Positions 11,744-20,339 of a DNA stretch of 64,000 nt are shown here, one piece after another. Source of the DNA: Cognatishimia sp. WU-CL00825 (GTDB lineage Bacteria; Pseudomonadota; Alphaproteobacteria; Rhodobacterales; Rhodobacteraceae). A program made the translations under genes and the position numbers. The notes beneath the pieces are model-generated. The model did no database searches and was not told where the DNA came from. It worked only from the letters and a program-made list of their open reading frames with translations. Each line of letters starts with the position of its first letter. The stretch's first letter is position 1. The stretch is taken from the NCBI RefSeq assembly GCF_040364665.1, contig NZ_BAABWX010000003.1:62001-126000 (forward strand). The letters are read 5' to 3'.

Positions 11744-12211
11744 ATGGACAGAATAGACACTCGAATTCTTTCCATTCTACAAAAAAATAGTCAAATTTCG
11801 ATGGCAAACCTGTCTGAGCAGGTCGGATTGTCACTTTCCGCCTGTCATAGACGCGTAAAATTGATGGAAACAGATGGGAGAATTTCCCATTACGCTGCGC
11901 AGATAAATCGGGCTGCGGTTGGATTGGAGATCCAGGTTTTTATCGAAATCAAGCTCACCTCACACAAGCGCGCCGACCTAGAAGCTTTTGAAGAAGCGAT
12001 TTTGCGTATGGACGATGTTTTAGAGTGCCATTTGATTTCAGGCGAATTTGACTTTCTCATTCGCGTTGCCGCAGGGAACGCGCGCGATTATGAGAGCCTT
12101 TATCGGGATCGACTGGCAGATATTCCCGCTGTGCAACAAATGAAGACCCTGCTTAGCCTGAGAACGGCAAAGGAATTTCGAGGCTACAACCTTGAAAACG
12201 CAAGTTCTTAA
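11744..12211 (+). CDS. Lrp/AsnC family transcriptional regulator
   Basis: The 155-residue regulator has an N-terminal winged helix (MDRIDTRILSILQKN, LSEQVGLSLSACHRRVKLMETDGRI) and a C-terminal RAM/AsnC ligand domain (AVGLEIQVFIEIKL to LLSLRTAKEFRGY). Such proteins form octamers that sense amino acids. The ATG at 11744 is chosen over that at 11699 because the HTH normally starts within a few residues of the N-terminus, and AGGAAA precedes it. It is divergent from the uspA-symporter operon, its likely target. Its TAA overlaps the stop of the convergent permease gene at 12208-12211. Confidence 0.9.
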   Translation: MDRIDTRILSILQKNSQISMANLSEQVGLSLSACHRRVKLMETDGRISHYAAQINRAAVGLEIQVFIEIKLTSHKRADLEAFEEAILRMDDVLECHLISGEFDFLIRVAAGNARDYESLYRDRLADIPAVQQMKTLLSLRTAKEFRGYNLENASS

Positions 12212-13134
12212 GTTGCTGGCGCACCCGATCGCGCACGGCATGGGGCAGCAATGGCACAGGCTGCCAGTACCAGCCCTGAAATGGTCGCGATCATACCTGC
12301 CGCGCTGACAGCGTGATCCAAGCCCAGCCAAAGTGGCCCATATCCGGCCAGCACATAGCCTAGGCTCGCAGATAAGACTGCAAACACCACACTCCAGGCG
12401 ATTTGAATTTCCAGCCGGTTGGTCATTAAACGGGCTGCCGCTGGTGGGCAAATGAACATCGCAATCACGATGATTGACCCAACCGCGTCAAAAGCCGCGA
12501 CGGCGGCAACCGCTGCGACAATAACCAAAGCCAATCCAACCAGGCCCGTTGGCACACCAACAGCCTGTGCGAACCCCTGATCAAAGGTTGAGATTTTTAG
12601 AGGTCGCCACATCAAAGCGATAAACAGCAGCACTGCAAACAGCGTCAAAACAATCCGAATCAGCTCTTCCGGCAACCCTGCCAGCGCAACCGGGTCCATC
12701 AGGCTGCCCCATCCTGTGGCGTCTAGCCAAATCAAACTTTCCAAATTGCCATATAGGGCGTGCTCCACATCCAGGTGCACTGACGACGTGTCCGTTTGTT
12801 CAAGCAACAGTACACCACCGGCAAACATAGACGTGAAAGTCACGCCCATGGCAGCACCCGGTTCAATCTTGCCAAGCCGGCGAATGGCCTCGATCATACC
12901 AACCGCCAACAAGGACGCCCCGGCAGCCCCCAGCATCATCGGCCAAGCCGCGACAACACCTGTGAGCAGAAAGGCCACAACAATGCCGGGCAACACAACA
13001 TGACTTATGGCATCCCCAATCAGCGCTTGGCGACGCAGCAACAAAAAGTTTCCCGGCAAAGCGCAGGCAATTGCCGCAAAAACACCGATAAGCAATGGCG
13101 TCAAACTCAGGGGAACAAATTCTTCACCGCTCAT
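12208..13134 (-). CDS. Metal ABC transporter permease (second subunit)
   Basis: This 308-residue integral membrane protein of the ABC-3 family (ZnuB/MntB/SitD type) is the last gene of a four-gene metal importer. About nine hydrophobic segments are visible. LLLRRQALIGDAISHVVLPGIVVAFLL is the family motif after the first helix, and the stretch FDAVGSIIVIAMFICPPAAARL contacts the ATPase. Its start overlaps the stop of the first permease gene by 4 bases (ATGA), so the two are coupled and probably form a heterodimer. It converges on the lrp-type gene with overlapping stop codons. Mn2+ or Fe2+ is the favoured substrate from the operator sequence upstream of the operon. Confidence 0.9.
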   Translation of the reverse strand: MSGEEFVPLSLTPLLIGVFAAIACALPGNFLLLRRQALIGDAISHVVLPGIVVAFLLTGVVAAWPMMLGAAGASLLAVGMIEAIRRLGKIEPGAAMGVTFTSMFAGGVLLLEQTDTSSVHLDVEHALYGNLESLIWLDATGWGSLMDPVALAGLPEELIRIVLTLFAVLLFIALMWRPLKISTFDQGFAQAVGVPTGLVGLALVIVAAVAAVAAFDAVGSIIVIAMFICPPAAARLMTNRLEIQIAWSVVFAVLSASLGYVLAGYGPLWLGLDHAVSAAGMIATISGLVLAACAIAAPCRARSGAPAT

Positions 13135-14336
13135 GCGCTGACTCCCTGTGGTCCACCAATTTTGCGATCAATTTCCGAAATCTGATCCTCTGTCAGCACG
13201 GTTTCAAGCGCACGCAAGCCATCGTAAAGCGCGGCCGCGCCTTCCAATGCGTGATCGGCGCGCACCAAAGCCCAGCGCTTTTCGTCCAGCAGTGCTTTTG
13301 CGGCACGCGCGCGCCCAGTATCGGTGGCCACCCCGTCCGCCTCGACCAGCCCGGCACGACGCAATAGCCGCAATGTGAAACTTTCGTAAATCGGCTGCCC
13401 CTGCGCCAAGGCTAACAATCCCTGACGCATATGCACGCGACGTTGAAACCTGAGGTGACGCAATACCGCCGCCAATACGCCACGCGATGGTGCAAACAGG
13501 ATCGAGAACACAAATAACGCAAAGCTGACAAGCACGATAATCGGACCGGTTGGCAAGGCCGGCGCAATGGCCGACAGTCCGGCCCCCACATAGGCAGACA
13601 CCCCACCGACACAGCCAGACAATAGGGTAACCCTGTCGGTGCGATCGGTCCAAAACCGGGCGGTGACCGGCGGAATGATCAACATGGCCACAATCAAAAT
13701 CAGACCAACGATCTTGAGGCCCACCACCGTAACAGCCATCGCAAGCCCCATGATCGCCAGATCAATGCGGGCTACGTTCAATCCACTTGCCCCTGCAAAT
13801 TCCGGATCAAATGCCACCAAAGTCATAGGGCGACGTAACGCCAGAACCAGACCCAATGTCAGCGCACCGCCAACCGCGATGATCAACGCATCATTCCACA
13901 GCATTCCAGCTGTTGACCCCAGCAAAAACCCTTCCAGACCAGCTTGGCGGCCAGCACTCATGGTTTGAATAATGGTCAACAGGACAATACCAAAACCAAA
14001 AAATACAGACAGCACCGCGCCGATCGCTGCGTCTTCGGCCAAACGGGTGCGTTGTGTCAGCCACCCTATACACAGCAAACCAAACCCAGCTGAAAGCGCC
14101 GACCCAAACAACAAGCCAAGCAGACTGCGCCCATCGCCGCCAAAAGCCACCATAACCATAAAGGCCAGGCCAACACCGGGCAGCGTTGCATGGCTGATAG
14201 CATCGCTAACAAGCGCGCGTTTGCGTAGAAATAAAAAGGTTCCGGTCACACCCGCCGCAATGCCCAAAAACATGGCTCCAAGCGCGACCAGCGTGGCGTT
14301 ATAGCCAAGCTGCAACGTCAGGGCGTCAATCCACAT
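13131..14336 (-). CDS. Metal ABC transporter permease with C-terminal extension
   Basis: The 401-residue protein has an ABC-3 permease domain (residues 1 to about 290; LFLRKRALVSDAISHATLPGVGLAF motif, VGLILIVAMLIIPPVTARF). A soluble tail of roughly 110 residues follows, reading like a winged helix (LRLLRRAGLVEADGVATDTGRARAAK) plus a helical end, similar to the MntR-like tail known on some TroC/MntB permeases. The start at 14336 (MWIDALTLQLGYN) lies one base after the ATPase stop; the longer ORF to 14402 adds an arginine-rich stretch overlapping the ATPase gene. It partners with the downstream permease. Confidence 0.88.
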   Translation of the reverse strand: MWIDALTLQLGYNATLVALGAMFLGIAAGVTGTFLFLRKRALVSDAISHATLPGVGLAFMVMVAFGGDGRSLLGLLFGSALSAGFGLLCIGWLTQRTRLAEDAAIGAVLSVFFGFGIVLLTIIQTMSAGRQAGLEGFLLGSTAGMLWNDALIIAVGGALTLGLVLALRRPMTLVAFDPEFAGASGLNVARIDLAIMGLAMAVTVVGLKIVGLILIVAMLIIPPVTARFWTDRTDRVTLLSGCVGGVSAYVGAGLSAIAPALPTGPIIVLVSFALFVFSILFAPSRGVLAAVLRHLRFQRRVHMRQGLLALAQGQPIYESFTLRLLRRAGLVEADGVATDTGRARAAKALLDEKRWALVRADHALEGAAALYDGLRALETVLTEDQISEIDRKIGGPQGVSA

Positions 14337-14337
14337 A

Positions 14338-15150
14338 TCAGCCAGCCGAAAGTTCGAGCTGGTCAATCTGCGCCGTCGCCAAACGACCGCCATAGGCGAC
14401 ATTTAGGTTTTCGGCGTTAAAAGTCGTAGCCACAGGGCCTTCCGCGACTTTTCGTGTATTGATCAAGAAAACTTGGTCAAAATATTCGGCCACAGTGGCC
14501 AAATCATGGTGCACCGCAACAACAGTTTTGCCTTCGTCTTTCAGGGACTTCAGAACCGAAATAATGGCTTTTTCTGTGGCAGCATCAACACCCGCAAATG
14601 GCTCATCCAGCAAATACAGATCTGCGCCCTGCGCCAAAGCCCGCGCCAAAAAGACCCTTTGTTGCTGGCCGCCCGACAATTGACCAATTTGCCGATCTGC
14701 AAAGTCTGTCATCCCGACACGATCCAAACATTCAGTGGCTTTTGCGATATGTTTGGCGCGTACGCGGCGCAAAAGGCCAAGTTCGCGAAACAGACCCATC
14801 ATTACCACATCAATCACGCGAGTCGGGAAATCCCAATCGACGCTGGCGCGCTGTGGCACATAAGCAATGCGCGCGCGCTGTGACTTAAGCGATTTGCCAA
14901 AGACCGTTGCTTGACCAGCCAAGGGTTTGATCACACCCAGTGCGGCTTTAAGCAAAGTGGACTTACCTGCCCCATTTGGGCCGATAATCGCCGTCATCGC
15001 CCCTTCTTGAATGGTCATATCCACAGAGAAAACTGCGGGTTTTTGACCATAGGACACTGTCATACCGCGCACCGCCAAGGGGCTAGCGTCAAGCGTTTCG
15101 GGCAGCGCGGATACCCCATGTTTTGCAGCCAATGTCAGTGTCGGGCTCAT
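14338..15150 (-). CDS. Metal ABC transporter ATP-binding protein
   Basis: This 270-residue ATPase powers the metal importer. It shows Walker A GPNGAGKST, the signature LSGGQQQRVFLARALAQGADLYLLDEPFAGVD and a switch histidine in VVAVHHDLATV. The N-terminal 28 residues precede the domain proper and are of unclear use. It lies 3 bases after the binding-protein stop and 1 base before the first permease. It belongs to the manganese/zinc/iron (SitB/MntA/ZnuC) ATPase class. Operator evidence upstream of the operon favours manganese. Confidence 0.92.
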   Translation of the reverse strand: MSPTLTLAAKHGVSALPETLDASPLAVRGMTVSYGQKPAVFSVDMTIQEGAMTAIIGPNGAGKSTLLKAALGVIKPLAGQATVFGKSLKSQRARIAYVPQRASVDWDFPTRVIDVVMMGLFRELGLLRRVRAKHIAKATECLDRVGMTDFADRQIGQLSGGQQQRVFLARALAQGADLYLLDEPFAGVDAATEKAIISVLKSLKDEGKTVVAVHHDLATVAEYFDQVFLINTRKVAEGPVATTFNAENLNVAYGGRLATAQIDQLELSAG

Positions 15151-15153
15151 GCT

Positions 15154-16107
15154 CTAAAATCCTGCGCTAAGTTTGTTATCCATGCCACGCGCTGGCACGT
15201 CGCCCCCAAGTGCCCCGGCTATCACGGTGACATTGTGGTCAAGCATTCCAATATAGGTGCCCTCGTATGTACCTTCGCTGCCCATTGCGTCGCTGAAAAG
15301 TTCCCCGCCGACAGAAACTTTGTGACCTTTCGCGGCCGCCCCTTCGATCAAGGCGCGCATGCTGCGATCAGACACCGAACTCTCGACAAACACTGCGCTT
15401 ATCTGGCGCTCGACCAGCAGGTCAACCAAGGCTCCAATGCGGTTCAAGCCGGCCTCGGATTGGGTGGAAATTCCCTGAATACCCAGCACATCAAAATCAT
15501 AAGCCGCGCCAAAATACCCAAAGGCATCATGAGCTGTAACTAAAACACGCGCTTCTGACGGCACAGTGGCCAGCGCTGTTTTAGAATAGGTCACCAAACG
15601 GTCCAGCTCTGCCATATGGGCGTCAGCATTGGCTTCAAACATCGCGGAATTTTCTGGCTGCGTTGCAATCAAAGCATCTCGTACTTCTGCAACAACATCG
15701 CGCCACAAGGCCGGGTTCATCCAAACATGCGGATCGTATTTATCGGCATAGTCGTCATGGCCGCGCAACGCGTCTTTGGCCAGGCCCTCTGCCACGGCAA
15801 CCACATTGCGTCTTTCGCCCAGATCATGAAAGAAATCTTCCATTTGAGCTTCCAAAAATAGTCCGTGCCACAAAACAAGATCAGCGCGGGTCATCGCAAC
15901 AATATCTGTGCGGGTCTGACGATAAGCATGCGGGTCAACGCCGGGGCCCATCAGCCCCCGCACATCAACCAGTTCGCCACCGATCTGACGCGCAGCATCA
16001 GCAATCATCCCTGTGGTCGCCACAATCGACAGCTTTTCTGCGGCATAAACCGGTGCTGCCAGCAACGCAGCTGCCGCCGCCATAAAGAGTCGTCTAGAGA
16101 ATCGCAT
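15154..16107 (-). CDS. Metal ABC transporter substrate-binding protein (TroA/SitA type)
   Basis: This periplasmic cluster A-I binding protein delivers a divalent metal to the ABC importer. The 317-residue product begins with a signal peptide (MRFSRRLFMAAAAALLAAPVYA). Candidate metal ligands are His60 (VDPHAY), His127 (DPHVWM), His193 (TAHDAFGYF) and the Asp of LFSDAMG, the H/H/H/D set of TroA. It lacks the long histidine-rich loop of ZnuA, which argues against a zinc-only role. The start at 16107 is set by the signal peptide; the ORF extension to 16185 crosses the operator repeats. It is first in the operon. Confidence 0.9.
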   Translation of the reverse strand: MRFSRRLFMAAAAALLAAPVYAAEKLSIVATTGMIADAARQIGGELVDVRGLMGPGVDPHAYRQTRTDIVAMTRADLVLWHGLFLEAQMEDFFHDLGERRNVVAVAEGLAKDALRGHDDYADKYDPHVWMNPALWRDVVAEVRDALIATQPENSAMFEANADAHMAELDRLVTYSKTALATVPSEARVLVTAHDAFGYFGAAYDFDVLGIQGISTQSEAGLNRIGALVDLLVERQISAVFVESSVSDRSMRALIEGAAAKGHKVSVGGELFSDAMGSEGTYEGTYIGMLDHNVTVIAGALGGDVPARGMDNKLSAGF

Positions 16108-16138
16108 TTCGCACGTCCTTGATCTGTTCAGTTGTTTA

Positions 16139-16184
16139 TGAGAATTATTCGCAAAAAAGTCAACGCAATTGAGAATTATTCGCA
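16139..16184 (-). promoter_or_regulatory. Tandem Fur/Mur-type operator upstream of the metal ABC operon
   Basis: The word TGAGAATTATTCGCA occurs twice, at 16139-16153 and 16170-16184, exactly 31 bases apart. Each copy is a near-palindrome (TGAGAAT-T-ATTCGCA). This resembles the manganese-responsive Mur/Fur boxes described for alphaproteobacteria. Both sites lie just upstream of the binding-protein start, where bound repressor would block transcription when metal is plentiful. The neighbouring divergent deoC gene begins at 16291. Identity of the regulator is an inference; no fur-family gene is in the window. Confidence 0.7.
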
Positions 16185-16290
16185 AAGTAAACTTGACCTT
16201 CTGGACAAAAATGAAAGTGATTATGGACAGATCCGCTTGAAAATGAGGGAAATGCGTGACAGCGTAAAGGCGACCTGATCAAGAGCGAAC

Positions 16291-17283
16291 ATGCAAAAAA
16301 CCACCCAACACACAGATACGCACCAACTGCCCCAGGCCGTTGAGCCGCGTAATCCCGGCATGGCCCTGGACCTTGACTGGGTTCAATCCGTGCAAGCCAA
16401 TACCTCGGCCATTGAACGTCGCGCGAAAACCATTTCTGGTCGCCGGTCTGTTAAAAAAGACCATCAAGCTGCTTGGTTGCTCAAAGCGATTTCACTTATC
16501 GATCTCACAACTCTGTCCGGGGACGACACAGAAGGTCGCGTAAAGCGCCTTTGCGCCAAAGCAAAGCAGCCGGTGCGCCAAGAGTTGCTTGAAAAGCTTG
16601 GTGTGCCAGATCTGACAACCGGTGCGATCTGTGTTTATCACGATATGATCGACACGGCGGTGACCGCATTGGCGGGCACCAGTATTCCTGTAGCGGCAGT
16701 TTCCACGGGTTTTCCCGCCGGGCTATCCCCCTTTCATCTGCGCGTTGAAGAAATTCGCCAATCGGTGACAGCCGGAGCCAAGGAAATCGACATTGTCATT
16801 ACAAGACGCCATGTGCTGCAAGGCAATTGGCAGGCCCTATATGACGAAATGCGCAGCTTCCGCGAAGCCTGCGGTGTTGCCCACGTCAAGGCCATTTTGG
16901 CGACTGGCGAATTGGGCACGCTTAGAAATGTTGCCCGCGCGTCGCTTATTTGCATGATGGCCGGGGCTGATTTCATCAAAACATCAACCGGCAAGGAAAG
17001 CGTGAATGCGACATTGCCTGTGTCCTTGGTGATGATCCGCGCAATCAGGGACTATTACGAACGCACCGGATACCGCGTCGGCTACAAACCTGCGGGTGGG
17101 ATTTCGAAAGCGAAGGACGCGCTGGTTTATTTGGCCCTGATCAAAGACGAACTGGGCGATCGCTGGCTGCAGCCCGATCTCTTTCGCTTTGGCGCCTCAT
17201 CCTTGCTGGGCGACATCGAACGCCAACTTGAACACCACGTTACCGGCACATATTCCGCTGGCTACCGCCACGCCATCGGATAG
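16291..17283 (+). CDS. deoC: Deoxyribose-phosphate aldolase
   Basis: DeoC cleaves 2-deoxyribose-5-phosphate to glyceraldehyde-3-phosphate and acetaldehyde in deoxynucleoside catabolism. The 330-residue protein is the long form, with about 60 extra N-terminal residues. The Schiff-base lysine is Lys230 (DFIKTSTGK), with Lys266 (GYKPAGG) and Asp167 (EIDIVI) completing the catalytic set. The gene is followed after 11 bases by an aldehyde dehydrogenase that could oxidise the acetaldehyde released. It is divergent from the metal ABC operon. The ribosome site is weak (AAGAG). Confidence 0.95.
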   Translation: MQKTTQHTDTHQLPQAVEPRNPGMALDLDWVQSVQANTSAIERRAKTISGRRSVKKDHQAAWLLKAISLIDLTTLSGDDTEGRVKRLCAKAKQPVRQELLEKLGVPDLTTGAICVYHDMIDTAVTALAGTSIPVAAVSTGFPAGLSPFHLRVEEIRQSVTAGAKEIDIVITRRHVLQGNWQALYDEMRSFREACGVAHVKAILATGELGTLRNVARASLICMMAGADFIKTSTGKESVNATLPVSLVMIRAIRDYYERTGYRVGYKPAGGISKAKDALVYLALIKDELGDRWLQPDLFRFGASSLLGDIERQLEHHVTGTYSAGYRHAIG

Positions 17284-17294
17284 GAACAAGCACA

Positions 17295-19640
17295 ATGACT
17301 GTAAAAGAGATATTTGACACGATGGACTATGGCTTGGCCCCGGAATCTGCCGCGGAAGCTTTGGCGTGGTTGGTTGATCAGGGAGCAGCGTTTGGCCATT
17401 TTATAAACGGTCAGTTCACCCAGGCGACGGACAGTTTCGAAAGCAAAAACCCGGCAAATGGCGAAGTTTTGGCCACCTTGTCGCAAGCCACCCAATCTGA
17501 TGTGGACGCCGCGGTAAAAGCCGCGCGCACCGCACAAGGCAAATGGGCCGCCCTACCCGGCCACAACCGAGCGCGGTTTCTCTATGCCATAGCGCGACTT
17601 ATTCAAAAGCATAGCCGTCTGTTTGCGGTTTTGGAAAGCCTAGACAACGGAAAACCGATCCGCGAAAGCCGCGACATCGATATTCCACTGGTACAACGCC
17701 ACTTTTACTATCACGCGGGCCTGGCACAGCTGATGGACAGCGAATTGCCTGACCGCGAGGCGCTTGGCGTCTGTGGTCAAATCGTGCCGTGGAATTTCCC
17801 TCTGCTCATGCTGGCCTGGAAAGTTGCACCAGCCATCGCCATGGGCAACACGGTGGTTCTAAAGCCTGCAGAGTACACGTCACTAACTGCGCTTTTGTTT
17901 GCAGATATCTGCCGACAGGCCGGGCTGCCCAATGGCGTCATAAATATTGTGACCGGCGATGGCGCGGTGGGCGAGCTGATCGTCAATCACCCTGACATCA
18001 ACAAAATTGCCTTTACTGGGTCGACATCTGTAGGTCGCAAAATTCGCCAAGCCACCGCTGGATCTGGAAAAGCACTGACACTCGAACTGGGTGGAAAGTC
18101 GCCCTACATCGTCTTTGAAGACGCTGACATCGATTCTGCCATTGAAGGGCTGGTTGATGCCATTTGGTTCAACCAAGGCCAAGTTTGTTGCGCGGGTTCA
18201 CGCCTCTTGGTGCAAGAAGGCATCGCAGAACGGTTTTACCAAAAACTGCGCACCCGCATGGATGGGCTGCGGATTGGCAACCCATTGGACAAATGCATTG
18301 ATGTTGGTGCCATCGTCGACCCAATACAGTTGCAGGCCATAAGCGACATGGTCGACGGTAACGCAGATGGCGAAACCTATAAATCAGCGGCCCCTCTGCC
18401 TTCCGAAGGCTGTTTCTATGCGCCGACTTTAGTCACCGGACTGTCAACCGCTTCGACATTGATGCAAGAGGAAATCTTTGGCCCTGTACTGTGCTCAATG
18501 ACCTTTCGCACCCCCGCTGAAGCCGTCGAAATCGCCAACAACACACGTTATGGCCTTGCCGCAACGCTTTGGACCGAGAACGTCAATCTCGCCCTAGACG
18601 TTGCACCAAAACTGGTGGCGGGTGTGGTTTGGATCAACGCAACAAACCTATTTGATGCGGCCGCAGGATTTGGCGGCGTCCGTGAAAGCGGCTTTGGCCG
18701 TGAAGGCGGCTGGGAGGGCTTGCAAGCCTATACAAAACCCACTCGCAAAACCAAAAAACTGTCCAAAATCGACGCCTTTTCTGGAGATGACGGTCCAACA
18801 GATCCACTGGATCGCACATCCAAACTGTATATTGGAGGTAAACAAGCCCGTCCGGATGGGGGCTATTCCCAGAATATCTATTCCCCCAAGGGCAAGCTTT
18901 TGGGGCAGGCCCCGATCGCCAATCGCAAAGACATTCGCAACGCCGTCGAAGCGGCGGCAGGTGCAAAAGCTTGGTCCAAAACCACGGGCCACCTGCGGGC
19001 GCAAATTCTGTATTACATCGCTGAAAACCTCTCCGCGCGCGCAGATGAATTTGCAAAACGCATCAACGCTCTGACTGGCAAACGCGGTGGTCAAACCGAA
19101 GTCGAAACCGCTATTTCGCGACTGTTCACTTATGCTGCATGGGCCGACAAATACGACGGGCAGGTGCATGGTGTTCCAATCCGGGGTGTTGCGCTGGCCA
19201 TGAAAGAGCCATTGGGTGTTATTGGCGCGATTTGCCCAGACGACGCGCCCCTGTTGGGCCTTGTCTCGCTTATGGCCCCTGCCATTGCGATGGGAAATCG
19301 CATTGTCTTGACCGCCTCCGAAGCCTTCCCCTTGGCTGCGCTTGATTTCTACCAGGTACTCGAAACATCAGACGTGCCGGCAGGTGTGGTGAATATTGTT
19401 TCTGGCAATCACACAGAGCTTTCACAAACACTAGCTGATCACCTGAATGTTGATAGTGTATGGAGTTTCAGTTCGTCTGATATTTCGGCTGACATCGAAG
19501 CACGCAGCGCGGGCAATTTAAAACGCACATGGGTGAACAACGCCCAATCGCGCGACTGGTTGGGCAGCGAGGGCGAAGGCCAAAACTTCTTGGCCGCCGC
19601 AACAGATATCAAAAATATTTGGGTCCCTTACGGTGAATGA
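17295..19640 (+). CDS. Double-domain aldehyde dehydrogenase (ALDH16-like)
   Basis: The 781-residue protein carries a complete N-terminal ALDH domain (about 1-485) and a second, shorter ALDH-like domain (about 505-781). The first has PWNFPL, Glu264 in LELGGKSP and the nucleophile Cys298/299 in NQGQVCCAGSR. The second keeps the coenzyme-domain pattern (AICPDDAPLLGLVSLMAPAIAMGN) but lacks a catalytic cysteine and glutamate. This matches the bacterial ALDH16 architecture known from roseobacters. With deoC 11 bases upstream, acetaldehyde is a plausible substrate. The next gene overlaps its end by 8 bases. Confidence 0.87.
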   Translation: MTVKEIFDTMDYGLAPESAAEALAWLVDQGAAFGHFINGQFTQATDSFESKNPANGEVLATLSQATQSDVDAAVKAARTAQGKWAALPGHNRARFLYAIARLIQKHSRLFAVLESLDNGKPIRESRDIDIPLVQRHFYYHAGLAQLMDSELPDREALGVCGQIVPWNFPLLMLAWKVAPAIAMGNTVVLKPAEYTSLTALLFADICRQAGLPNGVINIVTGDGAVGELIVNHPDINKIAFTGSTSVGRKIRQATAGSGKALTLELGGKSPYIVFEDADIDSAIEGLVDAIWFNQGQVCCAGSRLLVQEGIAERFYQKLRTRMDGLRIGNPLDKCIDVGAIVDPIQLQAISDMVDGNADGETYKSAAPLPSEGCFYAPTLVTGLSTASTLMQEEIFGPVLCSMTFRTPAEAVEIANNTRYGLAATLWTENVNLALDVAPKLVAGVVWINATNLFDAAAGFGGVRESGFGREGGWEGLQAYTKPTRKTKKLSKIDAFSGDDGPTDPLDRTSKLYIGGKQARPDGGYSQNIYSPKGKLLGQAPIANRKDIRNAVEAAAGAKAWSKTTGHLRAQILYYIAENLSARADEFAKRINALTGKRGGQTEVETAISRLFTYAAWADKYDGQVHGVPIRGVALAMKEPLGVIGAICPDDAPLLGLVSLMAPAIAMGNRIVLTASEAFPLAALDFYQVLETSDVPAGVVNIVSGNHTELSQTLADHLNVDSVWSFSSSDISADIEARSAGNLKRTWVNNAQSRDWLGSEGEGQNFLAAATDIKNIWVPYGE

Positions 19641-20328
19641 ACAGAACCAACCGCACCATGTGGCGCTTCTTGGTGCCACGGGTGCGGTGGGCACTGAAGT
19701 GCTGCGCACATTGATCGCCATGCCAACGGTGGCGCGGATCACCGTTTTGACACGTCGCCCACTTAGCGCTGTCGATGATGCAAAAATCGTGGAACACATT
19801 GTTGATCCGCTTGATCCCAAGACCTATGCAAACCTTGTGGCTGGGCACGACACGGCAATCTGCACATTAGGCGTTGGGGCGGCTTCCTCGGTAAGCAAAG
19901 AAGAATTTCTACGGGTTGACCGCGATGCGGTCATCGCATTTGGCCAAACCTGCAAAACCCACGGCATCAAACACTTCCAACTGTTGTCGTCTGTGGGAGT
20001 GAGCCCAACATCGCGCGTGTTTTATTTGCGCAGTAAAGGCGAATTGGAAAATGCTCTCCGGGGACTGGAATTTGCTCGACTAAGTTTGTTTCACCCCAGC
20101 AATATTCTGACACCTGAAAACCGCTATGGTCTGGGTCAAGCCGCCGTACTGGCGATATGGCCGCATCTGAACTTTGTTTTGATCGGTCCGCTGCGCCATC
20201 TGCGCGGCATAAAAGTGGGTATTTTGGGCAGCGCTATTGCTAAGAATACCACCGCGTCTGTACCCGGTGCAGGCCCGATGATTTCTGTCTTGGAATGGGA
20301 TGATTTCCATCAACTCGCGCAGACCTAG
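19633..20328 (+). CDS. NAD(P)H-binding protein, atypical SDR
   Basis: The 231-residue protein has an N-terminal Rossmann motif (VALLGATGAVGTEVLRTL), a TLG segment after beta 4 and the central LLSSVGVSPTSRVFYLRSKGELENAL, in which Tyr and Lys stand as Y-x3-K. This resembles the atypical SDR/TIP30 group (NAD(P)-binding DUF or oxidoreductase HTATIP2-like). It starts with GTG at 19633, overlapping the ALDH stop by 8 bases, so it is probably translated with deoC and the ALDH. Substrate unknown. It converges on the GNAT gene. Confidence 0.78.
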   Translation: MNEQNQPHHVALLGATGAVGTEVLRTLIAMPTVARITVLTRRPLSAVDDAKIVEHIVDPLDPKTYANLVAGHDTAICTLGVGAASSVSKEEFLRVDRDAVIAFGQTCKTHGIKHFQLLSSVGVSPTSRVFYLRSKGELENALRGLEFARLSLFHPSNILTPENRYGLGQAAVLAIWPHLNFVLIGPLRHLRGIKVGILGSAIAKNTTASVPGAGPMISVLEWDDFHQLAQT

Positions 20329-20339
20329 AACCGGTAGAA

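Noticed and set aside
12208..16107. Zinc importer (znuABC) assignment
   Set aside because: The binding protein lacks a histidine-rich loop and the operators look like Fur/Mur rather than Zur sites, so a manganese or iron role is favoured.
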